DNA from: Maea johnstoni
Taxonomy: Eukaryota; Annelida; Polychaeta; Spionida; Magelonidae
DNA: 64,000 bases
Direction of reading: 5' to 3'
NCBI GenBank assembly: GCA_963942565.1
Contig: OZ012685.1
Span: 46,552,097 to 46,616,096 of the forward strand
The translations under genes were made by a program, and so were the position numbers. This document shows positions 35,401 through 48,010 of the stretch, one piece after another. Numbering within the stretch: the first letter of the stretch is position 1; each line of letters starts with the position of its first letter. Below the pieces are notes generated by a model that was not told the origin of the DNA, ran no database searches, and saw only the letters and a program-made list of their open reading frames with translations.

Positions 35401-38400
35401 CATTAGTCAAGAACCTTTAGTTATGGAAGCGTTCACTTATGAGGCAGATAAACAATCTGAAATTCCTAAAGAAGAACTAGTGTCTGTGACTGATGATGTG
35501 ATAGACAGAAAAGATGAGTTCAGCACCATTTTGGAGACGAGAATGAAGGATTTGCCTCCTGAAAAATCTTCCCCTCTGTCCGAGGAGGATTTCCCTCTAG
35601 AGCCTGAAGACTACACTCTGGAAGCTGACTCCATGCAGAGCTCAATGGTGATGTCTGAGAAGGACATGACCATTGACTACCCACCTGACAAACCACTGGA
35701 ACCTGAAGACTTCACTCTGGAACCAGAGACAGATGCAGCAACTTCACACCCTCAAGCTATTGAAGAAGACGATGAAGATGACGGCTTTGTTCTTGTTGAG
35801 AGGGAAGCCATCGATACTCATGAGATAAGGAGCGGCCCTCCTGAGCTGGTTGTGTCTTCAGACCGAGCGGCCATGTTGCTTATGGACGAGCAAGAACCCA
35901 CACCAGAACCAAGTCCACAACTAGACTTTGAGTCCTCGCCAGCTGAGTCCTTCCATGAAGATATCATTGAGGAGGAGAGTGAGAAAGAACAAGAGAGTGC
36001 GGATGTTGCTATTGTAGAAGACACCATCGAAAAATCCATGCTTCCCGTGTTAGAGGCTAGCAGAGAGCAAGCACCAGAGGATGATGATGAAGAGGATGAT
36101 GAGGAAGGTCCATCGGATGATGACGTTAAACCCACCATTGTTGCAAAACCACTGACAGAAATGATGTGGCCACAAGAGCCAATTGGTTGGGTGGAACCTG
36201 AAAAACCCATTGTCCCTAAGAAGGAACCTGTCCAAGAAGCTATAATCCCGGTGGAGTCTCTCAAGATGGAGGCCAAGAAAGAACAGGCTCCGGAAGAGGA
36301 GTCAAGTGATGAAGAATCATCACAGAGCACTGTCCATGAGGAAATCAAGGCAACCACTGTAAAGCCAGTCAAATCTGAGATTGTCTGGCCAAGCTTCCTC
36401 GAAGATCCAGATATACATAAGTCAGGAATTGGAAAGTTTGCCTCTCCTGTGGAGCTTGAACCCTGTGATGAGGTGATTGTTCCATCAAAAGTGGAGATTC
36501 TTCGGGCCAAGAAGGAGATGGCGCCAGAGGATAGTTCAAGTGGTGAAGAGGAAGAGATCAAGCCTAAAACTGCCAAACCATTAAAATCAGACATGATAAG
36601 ACCCTCAGTCCCTGATGAGGTTGAAAAACAAGCCGAAGTGTGTATTGTTGACACAGATGGCATCGTTGAGCCCCATGAAGGCATAACTGAGCATCATCAG
36701 GCTGCCGTCATAGACACAATCTTGGAAACACGCACAGCTGAGCTAGAGACACGTCTGGGCGCAGAGATGTACATCCATGAACTGGAGGAGGAAGCTACAT
36801 TACATGAGGTGCTGGAGGAGAGAGAGAGCTCCATGGAGTATTCCTCCAGCAAGACTGTGTCCTTTGAGTCACCAGTGCACACATCCAGAGCAGACTCCAT
36901 GGATACCACAGTGTCCACAGAAACACTCACATCTTCCTTTGCAACTGCAGCAACCTCTCTAGAGACCTCCCTGGATTATAAATCAAGGCTGACCGAGGTC
37001 TTCTCTCCTGAAACTGGTCCATCGTCCTACGAAACTGCACCATCTTCCCTTGACCAAGACAAACCTGACTCTCCACAGAATCTCTTTGAATCAGCAAGCA
37101 CTGATTTCCCTGATGCTGAGACACAGCAAAAGCCATTGCTAGCTGAGACCACACTTACCAAACCAGAAAAATCATCAGAGATTCCAGAGGAAGTTGCCTT
37201 TTTTGAAACAGCAAAAGACACCCAGGATGAAATAGTAGCATTTACTAGACAAGATATTCCTACTGAAGATTTTAAAGACGTTAAAGACGATGAGTGTACA
37301 CGGCCTGAAAGTCCACCTGAGTTTCCAGAATATACAATGACTCAAGAGAAAACTGAAGATAAAACCGAAGATACATGGAGTGATGAAATAGCTGCTGCCC
37401 CAAGAGATGACCTTCTTCCAGAGTCTCCTGAAGAATTTGAGGGAACTCTGGAAGATGTCATCAGACCAGAGAGTCCTGAAGAATTTGCAGAAACTAAGCA
37501 GTATGACAGTGATAAAAAAGATGCTTTCACTAGGCAAGACATCCCTGCTGAATCTCCTGAAGAATTCAGAGAAACTCAAAAACGAACAGATGATAAAAGT
37601 GATGAAATAATGGCTTTCACTAGACAAGAAATTCCTGCTGAATTTCCTGAGGAATTTGGAGAAATTCAAGAAACAACGGAAGATAAAAGTGATGAAATAG
37701 AAGCCTTTACTAGACAAGAAATTCCTGCTGAATTTCCTGAAGAATTCAGAGAATCTCTGGAAACAACCGAAGATAAAAGTGATAAAATAGAAGCCTTTAC
37801 TAGACAAGAAATTCCTGCTGAATTTCCTGAAGAATTCAGAGAAACTCTGGAAACAACAGAAGATAAAAGTGATGAAATAGAAGCCTTTACAAGGAAAGAA
37901 ATTATTGCTGAGTTTCCTGAAGGACTAAAAGACATTGAAGATGATGAGGATACACGGCCTGAAAGTCCACCAGAGTTTCCAGAATATACAGAGACTATAG
38001 AAACAATGAAAGATGAGTTGGATGATAAAGCAATAAGTGATGAGATAGCTGCTGTTCCAAGAGATGACCTTCTGCCAGAATCTCCAGAAGAATTTGAGGG
38101 AACTCTGGAAGATGCTTTTACTAGACCAGAGAGTCCATCAGAATACCCTGACATCCCTGCTGAATATCCTGAAGAATTCAGAGAAACTCCTAAAAGAACA
38201 GATGATAAAAGTGATGAAATAACCGCATTCACTAGACAAGAAATTCCTGCTGAATTTCCTGAAGAATTCAGAGGAACTCTAGAAACTTCAAAAGATAAAA
38301 TTGATGAAATAGAAGCCTTTACTAGACAAGAGATTCCTGCTGAATTTCCTGAAGAATTCAGAGAAACTCCTGAAATGACAGAAGATAAAAGTGATGAAAT

Positions 38401-41400
38401 AGAAGCCTTTACAAGGAAAGAAATTATTGCTGAATTTCCTGAAGGACTAAAAGACATTGAAGATGATGAGTATACACGGCCTGAAAGTCCACCAGAGTTT
38501 CCAGAATATACAGAGACTGTAGAAACAATGAAAGATGAGTTGGATGATAAAGCAATAAGTGATGAGATAGCTTCTGTTCCAAGAGAAGACCTTCTGCCAG
38601 AATCTCCAGAAGAATTTGAGGGAACTCTGGAAGATGCTTTTACCAGACCAGAGAGTCCATCAGAATACCCTGAAGAACTTTCTAAGACTCTAGATAGAAC
38701 AGAGGATAAACATGATGAAATTGCAGCATTCACTACACAAGAAATTCCTGCTGAAGTTTCTGCAGAATTCAAGGACATTGTTGATGATGAGTATACACGG
38801 CCTGAAAGTCCACCAGAGTTTCCAGAATTTTCGGACACTCTAGAAATAATGAAAGATGAATTTGATGATAAAGAGATATGTGAGGAAATAGCTGCTGTCC
38901 AGAGAGAAGATCTTCTGCCAGAGTCTCCTGAAGAATTTGAGGGAACTCTGGAAGATGTCATCAGACTAGAGAGTCCATCAGAATACCCTGAAGATATAAC
39001 AGAGGATAAACTTGTTGAAATTGCAGCATTCACTATGCAAGAAATTCATGCTGAATTTGCTGCAGAATTCAAGGACATTGTTGATGATGAGCATACACAG
39101 CCTGAAAGTCCACCAGAGTTTCCAGAATTTTCAGACACTTTAGAAATAATGAAAGATGAATTTGATGATAAAGAGATATGTGAGGAAATAGCTGCTGTCC
39201 AGAGAGAAGATCTTTTGCCAGAGTCTCCTGAAGAATTTGAGGGAACTCTTGAAGATGTCATCAGACCAGAGAGTCCTGCAGAGTGTCCTGAAGAATTCAG
39301 TAAGACACAAGGAATAACAGAGGACAAGTATGATGAAGTGGCAGTATTAAGTAAAGAAGGAAGTCATCCTGAATTTGCTACAGACCTAATTGAGCCTAAG
39401 GTCCAAGTAGAAGAGGTTGAGGGTGAAGAGGAGATGGATACAGACGAGTCAGATGAGTTGATTCCAATACCTCCTCCACACACTGACACACTAGCTGTGG
39501 AGGACTCTGACAGCCCTGAGCCTGTGACAGATGAAGAGATCCTGGAGAAGGAGACAGATCTCCATGTTCAACTCCTGAGACACCTATCCTCTGAACCCTC
39601 CCAAGATGACACAGAAGAAGAGGATGTGTCTGAGCACGAACATCCTCATAAATCACCTGCCAGAACTGAACCAGCTCGGGAAGAGCATCGTTCAGAAAAA
39701 GATCAGGCACTGGATGAGTTTGAAAAGGCAGAGACTGCGTCGATTGACAGTGAAGAGCTGGAAACCACCTATGGTACCATGCGAGAGATGCAGGATGAAA
39801 TGCAAACTGAAATAGCCCCTTCTGTTCAAGAGGCAGAAGTGCGCGATGAGCAGGCTGACCAAAAATCTGAAGAGGAAGCAGATATTGCGCCTCTGGTTCC
39901 CAAACAAATAGAATCTATATCCAGTGAAGATATGAAGACGTCGTCTTCCTCGGATGCATCTGCTGAGCCAACTATACTTGCCGCCTCGTATGACCTTGAC
40001 TCGGGTGCAGTATCAAGAGTTGTTGCAACTTTTGACATTTCCCCCGACACTGTGGAAAAAACATTGTCTACACCAACACAACCCAAAGCAATACTTTCTA
40101 GCCCAGAGGATGAGGTCTTTGAAGTGGAGCATGAACTTGGCAAAAAGAAGGCATCTGCTCCTCAACCAGACCTCGTTCAGGTTGAAGTTAAAACCCCTGA
40201 AAAAGAAAGAGTGATGGCAGAAAAGGCATCTGAAGGAGCCCCTTCTGAACTGGCGAAGATTCCCGAGGACATGTTAGAGTCAGTGGCTCCCCTGGAATTC
40301 AAGGCCTCTCCTGAGGAGGCAGTGCAACCCGCAGAAGCAGCAGAGGCTCCTGGAAGCCCCTTTGAAATAGTCTCGCCTGCTGATCTGGTGGATTATGATG
40401 AGTACATGGCCGTGACCCAGCAAGCGATGCAGGACCAGGCGGCTTTGGAGGCTGCTCTTGCAGAGGCCCAAGACTCTGATACTGATATCACAGCCAAGAC
40501 AACCACAGAGGTGCTGAAAACTACCATGGAATTAGGAATCGGTGCTCTGACACCGTCAGCACCAGCAGAGGAACCAGAGACACCATCAGCTGATCAATCC
40601 TCACCAATCAGCAGTAGTGAGCCTTCTATTGGTCCAGTCTCCCCTTTTGAGTCAGTCCTCCCTGATCTAGTGCAGCAGGTTGAGGTCCAAGAAGAGGCTG
40701 CAGAGCTACCCATAGAACCACCAGCTGAGGCTGGGGAGGAAGAAACTGGGGATCGGTATGCCCACACCAATGGCCCTACTGAAGTAGACTACATGCCAGA
40801 GATAGATGAGGTACCCCAGCCTGTACCAGAATCATTGCAACCAGAACCCCAACCAGATGTAGTCTTGCTCCCTGAAGCCCCCATCCTAGAAGTATTTGTG
40901 GAGCCTAGAGAGGCTCCTGAAGCCCCTTCTAGTGCTGCTGCTGTTGCTGAAGTGGACGTTGTGGTGGAAGGATCGGCCGAGGAGGAGGCTGAGGCTTGTG
41001 CCCCAGACACTCCTGCTCAGCCAGACCTGGAGCCACAGGAGATCAGGGCAGAGGTGCAACAAAGACACTACGAGCACTTTGAGCCAGAGGAAGAGGCTGC
41101 TGCTAGCCCAGTTGTCTTAGCTACACCTCCGCTGATGACTTCCTCCCAGTTCTCGGATATGACACACTCGGCGCCGGTTATCGCTATCTCCCCAAGTGGC
41201 CATGTGCCATCTGAGGAGCCAACCGTCATGACGGAGAGTCTCATCGAAGACCTTCACCCATACAGCACCGATGCCATGATCACCTCCGACCAAACTCTCT
41301 ATGACTTTGAAATGCCCTCTGAAGAAATCTCACCCCAAGCTGCTAGCAGAGAGGCTCCCGAAACTGACATGAGCACCTCTGCAGAATTACGGGATGCCAT

Positions 41401-44400
41401 GATTGAGTCTGGCTATACAGAGCCCCCTCTCGGGGAATCTATGACGGAGGATGATGAACAAGTGGCTAAGCAGACAACTGATGTAAGCGTAAGCACTGAT
41501 AGTGGCGCAGTTTCCCGGCAGCATGTGCTCTCCATAGAAGAAGAGCTCCATTCACAAGACAAAGTCACACTGGATCTTAAAACTGACCTCTCACCTAGGT
41601 CTGGCAAAGAAGCCTTGGATTCAGATGCAGCTTTTGATGCCTTCACTGGCACTGTGGTGGCGGAGGTGCCGCAGCAGTTCCCGGAACAAGAAGAGCACTT
41701 CGACAGGTCGTCTGATTCTGACAGTGATGCTGGAACCAGAGCACAAGATGTGTATGATATCCAGGACATCATGCAGAACCAGGAGGACCAGGAGGAGCAA
41801 GAGCTGGTTTCTGCGAGCCAGACCACTGAAGAAACAACTACACTGGAATGTTACCCAACGTACCAAACTGACACTGCTGCTGAATTCTCTGCTGTGCTAG
41901 AGCCTGGAGATGATCTTGGTGAATTTGGGGCTGGATACCCAACTCATCCAATGCATTATGAACTCCCTGAACCCCTAGAATCACCTGGCGATCGGCCAGA
42001 ATCTGAACTGCAGGCCCTGGCGGAGGCCACCCATGAAACAGATTTATTAGAATTAGAAGACCAAAGACCCACTTCTGAAGAATCTGGCCTGACACGTGAG
42101 TCAAGCAGTCGGTCAGACTCCCAGCTTAGAGACATTAGAAGTTCAGATGAACAGGAGGAAGATAGATTTGATATTCAACCTGATCCCGCTGATCTTGAGA
42201 GACCTCGCTCCCCCGAACCTGACCCATCTCATTGTCTCTCTGATGATGATACAGCGGAAGCCAGAGACGATGGTGATGAAAGTGATGAGGATTTGCATGT
42301 GACTGCCCATCAGTTTGTAGAGAGTGTGATGGAAGAAGCATGTGGCATGGTGCATGAAGTTCCCCCTGAAATACTGCTGCCAGACCAACCGCCCTGTCAA
42401 CTACTTACCACTACTAAACCTTTGGAAGACGCGGAGGCCCTGTTACCCACAGAGGTGTCTGATGAGCAAAAACAAGATGAGTGTGAGGATGATGTGAAGC
42501 AAGTTACTCCAGGGAAGGCCATGCCCCTGGTACCTGAACCAGGGGAGACCTTGAAGGACCTGGGGGAAGAACCTGTTGAAACTAGAAAACCAGAGGCCAT
42601 AGCTGTGGACTCAGAAACAAAGCTGACCTCTGTAGTGTCATCAGAAAGCCACACAGACTCTCCTAGTCAAATTGCCCAACCTTCCATGGGTGAAAAATGG
42701 CAGCAGGTTGAAGGTGAACCTGAGGAATTTGAAGCAGACATACTTTTAGAACCCTATGAAAAAGAACCAAAATCTGACTCTGAAATGTCTCAAGATAAGT
42801 CTGTAGATGGTGCAGACAAAAGCGATGTTTCTCATGCACTCTTCGAAGCGGAAGAATTTGAAAAAGAAAATCAGGAAGAAAAAATTGATGTTGAATCAAA
42901 ATTTGATCCTAAAGTGAAAGAAGCTGAAGAGCATCCACCAAAAACTGAAGATCTCAAGACAAGGGTGGAGTCAGACAGTGATGATGATAATATTCCTATT
43001 ATGGCAGCAGCAACTGCAGCAGTCTCCATAGCTACAATAGGCGCAGCTGTTGCTTTAGATAAAATGCTAACAGCGGAGTCAAGTTGCGAACCTGAGGAAA
43101 CATTTGAAGATGCACGTGATTCTCCCCTAAAAGAAAAACCCAAAGACTCTGAATACTCTGAAAGTGAGAAAACTTCCCTAGAATCTCAACTGTCCGAGGC
43201 ACAAGAAGAGAGCAGACCTTCATGCCAGCTAATAGAGCCGATGTATGACACGGTCTACACGGAGCCCACAATGCCCGATATCCCTGAAGAGGAGGGCAGT
43301 AGTGGGAGTAGCGGTGGTGAGAAGACTCCTGAGGTGCGCAGCCCCGAGGTCAGCTCCACAACCTTCATCGAAGGCTTTGAGGCGTTTGCTGCAGAGAGCA
43401 CTACTAGTCAAGAGGTAGAAGACATCAGCATCAGCACGGCCGTGGAGGCTCGTGAAGTGGCAGACCTGATGAGCCCTGAGGACCAGGGCGACTCGTCCAG
43501 CGTGGACAGCTTTGCCACGGTGGTGGCTGCCCATCAGGAGGAAGAGGAGGACCGCATGGCCGAAGTCTCCTCCATGACCTCCTCCTTCCATTCAGACATG
43601 CAGAGCTCCTACCATGACGACCTGCAGCAGGCAGAAATCAAAATAGACGTTCGTGATAAGCGCGAAGAAATGGATCTCGGAGAGTCGCCATCTAGTGAGA
43701 AATTTGAAATGGTAGGCTCAGAAGATATTGAAACTACATCCTTTCTACGACATTCCCCAGAAGAAGAAAAATATGAAATAATACGACGTGATGAATTGGA
43801 GCAACTTCAATTTGAGCAGCAGGATGTAACCTACAGCAAAAAAGATATCTTTGAAGCTGTAGAGGAAAAACTGTCCCCCATGGAGGAAAGAATGATTCTA
43901 GAAAAACCTGATGTGTTCACAGCTGAGAAAATGGATTCTCTCAGCTCCATAGAAAAACTGAGTTCATCAGAACTCCTAGCAGACTTAGGAAAGAAAGATT
44001 CTAGCCTCTCAAGTCTGGGAGAAGTAGACATACCAACAATATCTCCAGATTTCCCACCCCTCATATCTCCTGGATTCAAAACTGGACAATTCTTCAGTAA
44101 GAGTGGTGATCGAGATGACATATCAGTAACATCATCTCTTCTTGAGTTCGAGAAACTGGAAACTGAACTAGTTTTGGAGGAGCGTGAAGATCGTACCAGT
44201 CAAGAATCAGCACCAGGGCTTTCCAGACCCCTGGCATATGGAAAAACTGAAAAGGACGGCTCTGTGGCTTCCTCTCTTGCCGAGTTTGAACGCCTGGAGC
44301 AGGAATTGCTGCAGTCGGGATCTATAGAAAAAGTCACACCAGAAAGCAGGAGCAGCGGAGAAAATGGTTCCAGTATGTCATCTCTGAATGAGTTTGAACG

Positions 44401-46673
44401 ATTGGAGACTGAACTTCAATCTGAATCAGCTGATGAACAACAACCACGCTTAGAAAAATGTAGTGAAAAATCTTCCATGTCTTCATTGAATGAGTTTGAG
44501 AGGCTAGAACGTGAAATGGAAATTACCAATGAACTTGAGGCGGAAGCCCAAAAAGTGGTGTCAATGCTGGAGTCTGGGGAGCTGCTACCAGAGGGCGCTG
44601 ACAGTGCCAGCAGCTGTGCCGAGGCCCCGGACCACTCAGAGACCACACAAGAAGCTGAAAGAGACACTGTAGATGACAAACAGTACCATCAACCTATATC
44701 TGAGGAAAAAGTTCCCGATGATATTGAAATGATTATTCACCAGGCTTCCATTAGTGTAGAAACCTTTGGGCTGGAATCTGCCCCCCAAATGACAGGACTT
44801 ATGCCTCAAGAAATAAGTGATGCTAGGCGTGGCCACTCTTTTGATAGCGAAGGTACCCAAAGCAGTATTCATGGTCACTCGTCCGGTGCTGAGGCGGACA
44901 TTGATTCGCTGGACGGCCAGGACGATGATGACCTGGACCAAGATCATGCCATCGCCATCCCACATAGTGACGTCACCCTTAAACATGATGATGACCACGA
45001 CACCGATTCCTTACAAGAAAGTGACACCAAGTCCAGAGAACTGGACACTGACTCTTTACAGGACCCTGATTCAGTGATGCACATGTCAGTTGAGTCCATT
45101 GAGTTTGATAAGAAACCAGTGAGAAGTGATGGTGATAAATTAGAAACTGATTCCTTACAGGGCCAAGAGGATCTCATGCAGAAATCTAGTGACTCTTTCC
45201 TCGGAGGATACGAGCTACCGCATGACGTGATGGTGACTTCAGCTGACTCCCTCCAGGAGCCAGAGCTGACAGCACCCACTACGTTGAGCGCGATGGAGAA
45301 ATCTGCAGACTCACTACAACAAGAGGAGTCTGAGCTAGTCGAGCCAACGTCTGTGGAAGAAGTGATGGTGAAGTCGGCAGACTCCTTACAAGAGCCAGAG
45401 CCGAGCGAGCCATTCGCATCCGCCGAGACCTTGGTGACGTTAGCCAGCTCCGATATTGCATGGGAGCAAGTGGTCGAGCCCAGGATTGATGTCATGGTGA
45501 AATCTGTCGACTCCTTACAGGACGAGGCAGTCCCCGAGGTCATGGTGAAATCGGCAGACTCTCTCCAAGAGCCACAGCCTGATGAGCCAGTCCCGGACAT
45601 CATGGTGAAATCAGTGGACTCCCTTCAGGAGCCAGAATCATCGGATCTCATGTTCCGTTCAACAGATTCCTTAGAACTAGACCAACAAGTCCCACAACCG
45701 GACATCATGGTGAGATCTGCGGATTCCTTAGATTTAGAACAGCGAGTACCTGAGTCAGATTCAATGGAGAGATTTGACACTGACTCCCTCCAAGGCCAGG
45801 AGGGTGTCATGGAAGTCTCCATTGAGTCTTTTGGTTCTGACCGTCAGAGACCAGTGGAAAATATCATGGAGATGTCCACTGAGTCCGGAGCCTGGAGCCA
45901 GTCCAGCTCCATGATGACCAGCTCAATACGGTCAGCCAGCACAGTCAAATCTGGTGACAGTGAACTCTTCAAGCAACAGGACTTCATGCAGATGTCCATT
46001 GAGTCACCAGAATTTGAGAAAGAGCCAATAGCACCAACACCAGAGACAATTGAGCAACCTTTAATCGAGCAGTATGATACACAAAAGCAGTCGCTCACAG
46101 AGACTCTTGGTAGTGAAACAATCAGTCATTTTACAGAAGCTGAAGTGCGACATATGACATTTGATCCAACAATTAGGTCCAAACAATTTTATGATTCTGA
46201 AGGCAATATTGAAACTGACTCTGTCGATTCAGAGGGTAATTTCCGTAGAGTTTATGCAAAATCTGATACTAGTAGTGAATATTCGAGCTCCAGTGAACAA
46301 AAATTCTTTACCATGGCTGACTTAGAGGCCAAACGACGAGCTAGAGAACATACTAGGAGGGACTCTGATTCTAGTGAAAAACGTGTTTACACCACAATAG
46401 AACCTGATGTAGGCAAAATTACCTACACCATAGACTCTGCGACGTCTCGAGAGCAGTCTCGCGAGACTGTCACAAATATCTCCCTAGAACCACAAGTGAT
46501 GAGTAGGAGCTTAGAGTTCTTTGATCCACTGCATCGCTCCCCATCTTCCCACTCCACGCCATCTTCAGAATCTTCTCACTCAGAAACCTGCTACTGTGGG
46601 CCCGCCGAAATCAGCACGGCGGCGGGGGTCGCAACATCCACGTCTACTACGATGGAGACTTCTCAGCTCGGAG
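32412..46673 (+). CDS. Second giant exon of the ankyrin-like gene (4,754 codons)
   Basis: A single 14,262-nt exon, phase 1-1, between TTATCTAG and CGGAG|GTAGTA. The upstream frame is closed by the TAG that forms the acceptor, so the exon cannot start much earlier. It encodes a very acidic, Ser/Pro-rich, largely disordered chain. By exon residue: a block of ~49-residue repeats (about 660-1050), an LIR-like motif FVLV after EEDDEDD (about 1125), three ~75-residue Lys/Glu blocks (about 1217-1395), an array of [14 protein letters not shown] and [10 protein letters not shown] repeats (about 1605-2310), a 22-residue hydrophobic segment (3527-3548), four S-S-L-x-E-F-E-R-L-E motifs (about 3907-4035), about 15 DSLQEPE-type repeats (about 4198-4470), and a C-terminal stretch with Tyr/Arg-rich sequence that may be conserved. 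Giant exons of this kind are known in neuronal ankyrins, where they scaffold the axon initial segment and axonal microtubules; that role here is inferred. Confidence 0.85.
33915..33920 (+). promoter_or_regulatory. Possible alternative 5' splice site inside giant exon
   Basis: ATAG|GTAAGT is a near-perfect donor. Cutting after 33914 leaves phase 1, matching the phase-1 acceptors downstream, so it would give a short in-frame version of the giant exon (about 501 codons). Use is unproven. Confidence 0.35.
34390..35565 (+). repeat. Coding repeat family, ~49-residue units
   Basis: About eight degenerate copies of a unit of the form [29 protein letters not shown]....SAPQEPS. Copies are well diverged in sequence and spacing, unlike the array in the first exon, so this expansion is old. 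The unit is Glu/Lys/Ser-rich with regularly spaced Leu and may form short helices. Confidence 0.75.
35762..35815 (+). other. LC3/GABARAP-interacting-region-like motif in giant exon
   Basis: An acidic run EEDDEDDG is followed by FVLV (35786-35797) and EREAID. This fits the LIR core aromatic-x-x-[Leu/Ile/Val] with acidic residues upstream. Vertebrate giant ankyrin-B and ankyrin-G exons carry strong LIRs of similar layout with a C-terminal helical extension. Functional equivalence is inferred. Confidence 0.45.
36065..36600 (+). repeat. Three ~75-residue coding repeats with conserved KP..SEIVWPS blocks
   Basis: Three successive blocks begin with [24 protein letters not shown] and [13 protein letters not shown]. 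Each is followed by a Lys-rich stretch and a hydrophobic tail ([28 protein letters not shown]). The Trp-containing tails are the most hydrophobic spots of this region and may be binding motifs. Confidence 0.65.
37225..39365 (+). repeat. Coding repeats [14 protein letters not shown] and [10 protein letters not shown]
   Basis: Near 37600-38400 a ~30-residue unit ([19 protein letters not shown] plus [11 protein letters not shown]) repeats with little divergence. A longer block ([15 protein letters not shown] through [16 protein letters not shown]) repeats several times to about 39300. Phe, Pro and Glu recur at fixed spacing, with many Ser-Pro sites. Confidence 0.8.
42992..43057 (+). other. 22-residue hydrophobic segment within acidic disordered exon
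   Basis: Codons 3527-3548 of the exon encode only Ile, Pro, Met, Ala, Thr, Val, Ser, Gly and Leu ([20 protein letters not shown], then AL), flanked by SDSDDDN and DKMLTAE. It is the right length for a membrane-spanning or membrane-associated helix, though Ala-rich. No other segment like it is seen in the window. Confidence 0.5.
44132..44518 (+). repeat. Four SSLxEFERLE motifs
   Basis: [13 protein letters not shown] (44132), [13 protein letters not shown] (44270), [13 protein letters not shown] (44378) and [13 protein letters not shown] (44480) sit in otherwise dissimilar sequence. Strong conservation against a diverged background suggests a selected short binding helix. I recall similar motifs in invertebrate giant ankyrin exons, which supports the family call, but I cannot verify this here. 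Confidence 0.75.
45005..45830 (+). repeat. DSLQEPE / [12 protein letters not shown] coding repeats
   Basis: About 15 copies of (D/A)-(D/V)-S-L-(Q/E/D)-x-x-(E/Q) occur, from DTDSLQESD through [12 protein letters not shown] to [10 protein letters not shown]. Spacing varies from about 11 to 35 residues. In the middle copies a preceding EVMVKS or DIMVKS is also conserved. Confidence 0.75.
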
Positions 46674-46778
46674 GTAGTAACTAACTCCTAACCCACTGTC
46701 GCATGAAGCACACAGACACGCATGTACAATCCATGTACTAATTTTGGTTGTTTTTTGGCTTTTGTTCCAGATCAGTTG

Positions 46779-47028
<250 letters not shown>

Positions 47029-47617
47029 GTACTGCCTACCTTTTTTTGTATTGGCTCCAAGGTATTATTATTACTCCTTGTTTTGGGTCCTTGTTGTGCT
47101 TCCATGTATTCCAAGTATTCTTGATGTACTAATGTGCGTCCTGTTTCTCTTTCTTTGCAGGGTTAATTTATATATCTTCTGTATGATACATAGCTTATCA
47201 GCCACCTTTGTTCCACTGCTCCTGCATGCCATATTGCACCCCGCTCTCTCTCTCTTCTCATTCTCTCCAGGCACCCACCAAATAGACATGTTAATCTTAC
47301 CCAGTTCAGTCCTCTTCAGTTTCCAGTCTTCCGCTCTGTCGGTTTTACTGTCCCTTCAGTACTGGCGATACATTTAGTTGGGAACTTCTTGTTTTGGCTT
47401 TAGTTGTACACACATGCAACACTGACACACAAACATTACGTTGTTTATAATTGTGATTCAAGGTTAACCCCTTACTTCTCAACACACTTTAAGCAGAAGC
47501 GCATTGAGTCTGAAATTCTCAATATCTTCTTTGAAATTTTTATTTTTCTTAATTCAATAAATTCACCAATAATCATGTTTATTAGTTTAAGTACTTAAGA
47601 ACTCTGAAAAAGGTACA

Positions 47618-47618
<1 letters not shown>

Positions 47619-47656
<38 letters not shown>
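47619..47656. repeat. (AT)n microsatellite
   Basis: Uninterrupted AT dinucleotide run of 38 bp. Confidence 0.95.
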
Positions 47657-47659
<3 letters not shown>

Positions 47660-48010
47660 AGTTTTTATACATATAATGATTGCCACACATTCATTTTGAC
47701 TTATGTGGAGTTAAATACAAGTGTTTGAGAGAAGTCAGTAGGTTTCTTTGGATTACATTTCTTGATGGTATCCTTCCCATTGTGCATGCATGATAATGAT
47801 ATGATAATGTTATACCAGCTTATGGCTACCGGCCAGTAAATTGAAAAGCTAGCTTAGAGCACCAATCAGCTATGATCATACTAAATCATTAAGTAACCAT
47901 ATCAGTCAACTCCTTAAGTGACGTCACTATACCACAGAAATCAACCATAATACATGATGCAAGTACCTAGTAAAACTTGAGCCAGTAGTATTTAGTAGTC
48001 TTGGGATCAC

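Noticed and set aside
1-46673. Alternative identities: titin/PEVK protein, MAP1/Futsch, neurofilament
   Set aside because: There are no Ig/FN3 domains, no MAP1 light-chain-like C-terminus and no intermediate-filament rod in the window, and the C-terminal exon looks most like an ankyrin tail. Not excluded outright because the N-terminal domains lie outside.
47161-47190. Exon after TTTCTTTGCAG at 47160
   Set aside because: The phase-1 frame reaches a stop after eight residues with no tail-like character; a possible decoy acceptor only.
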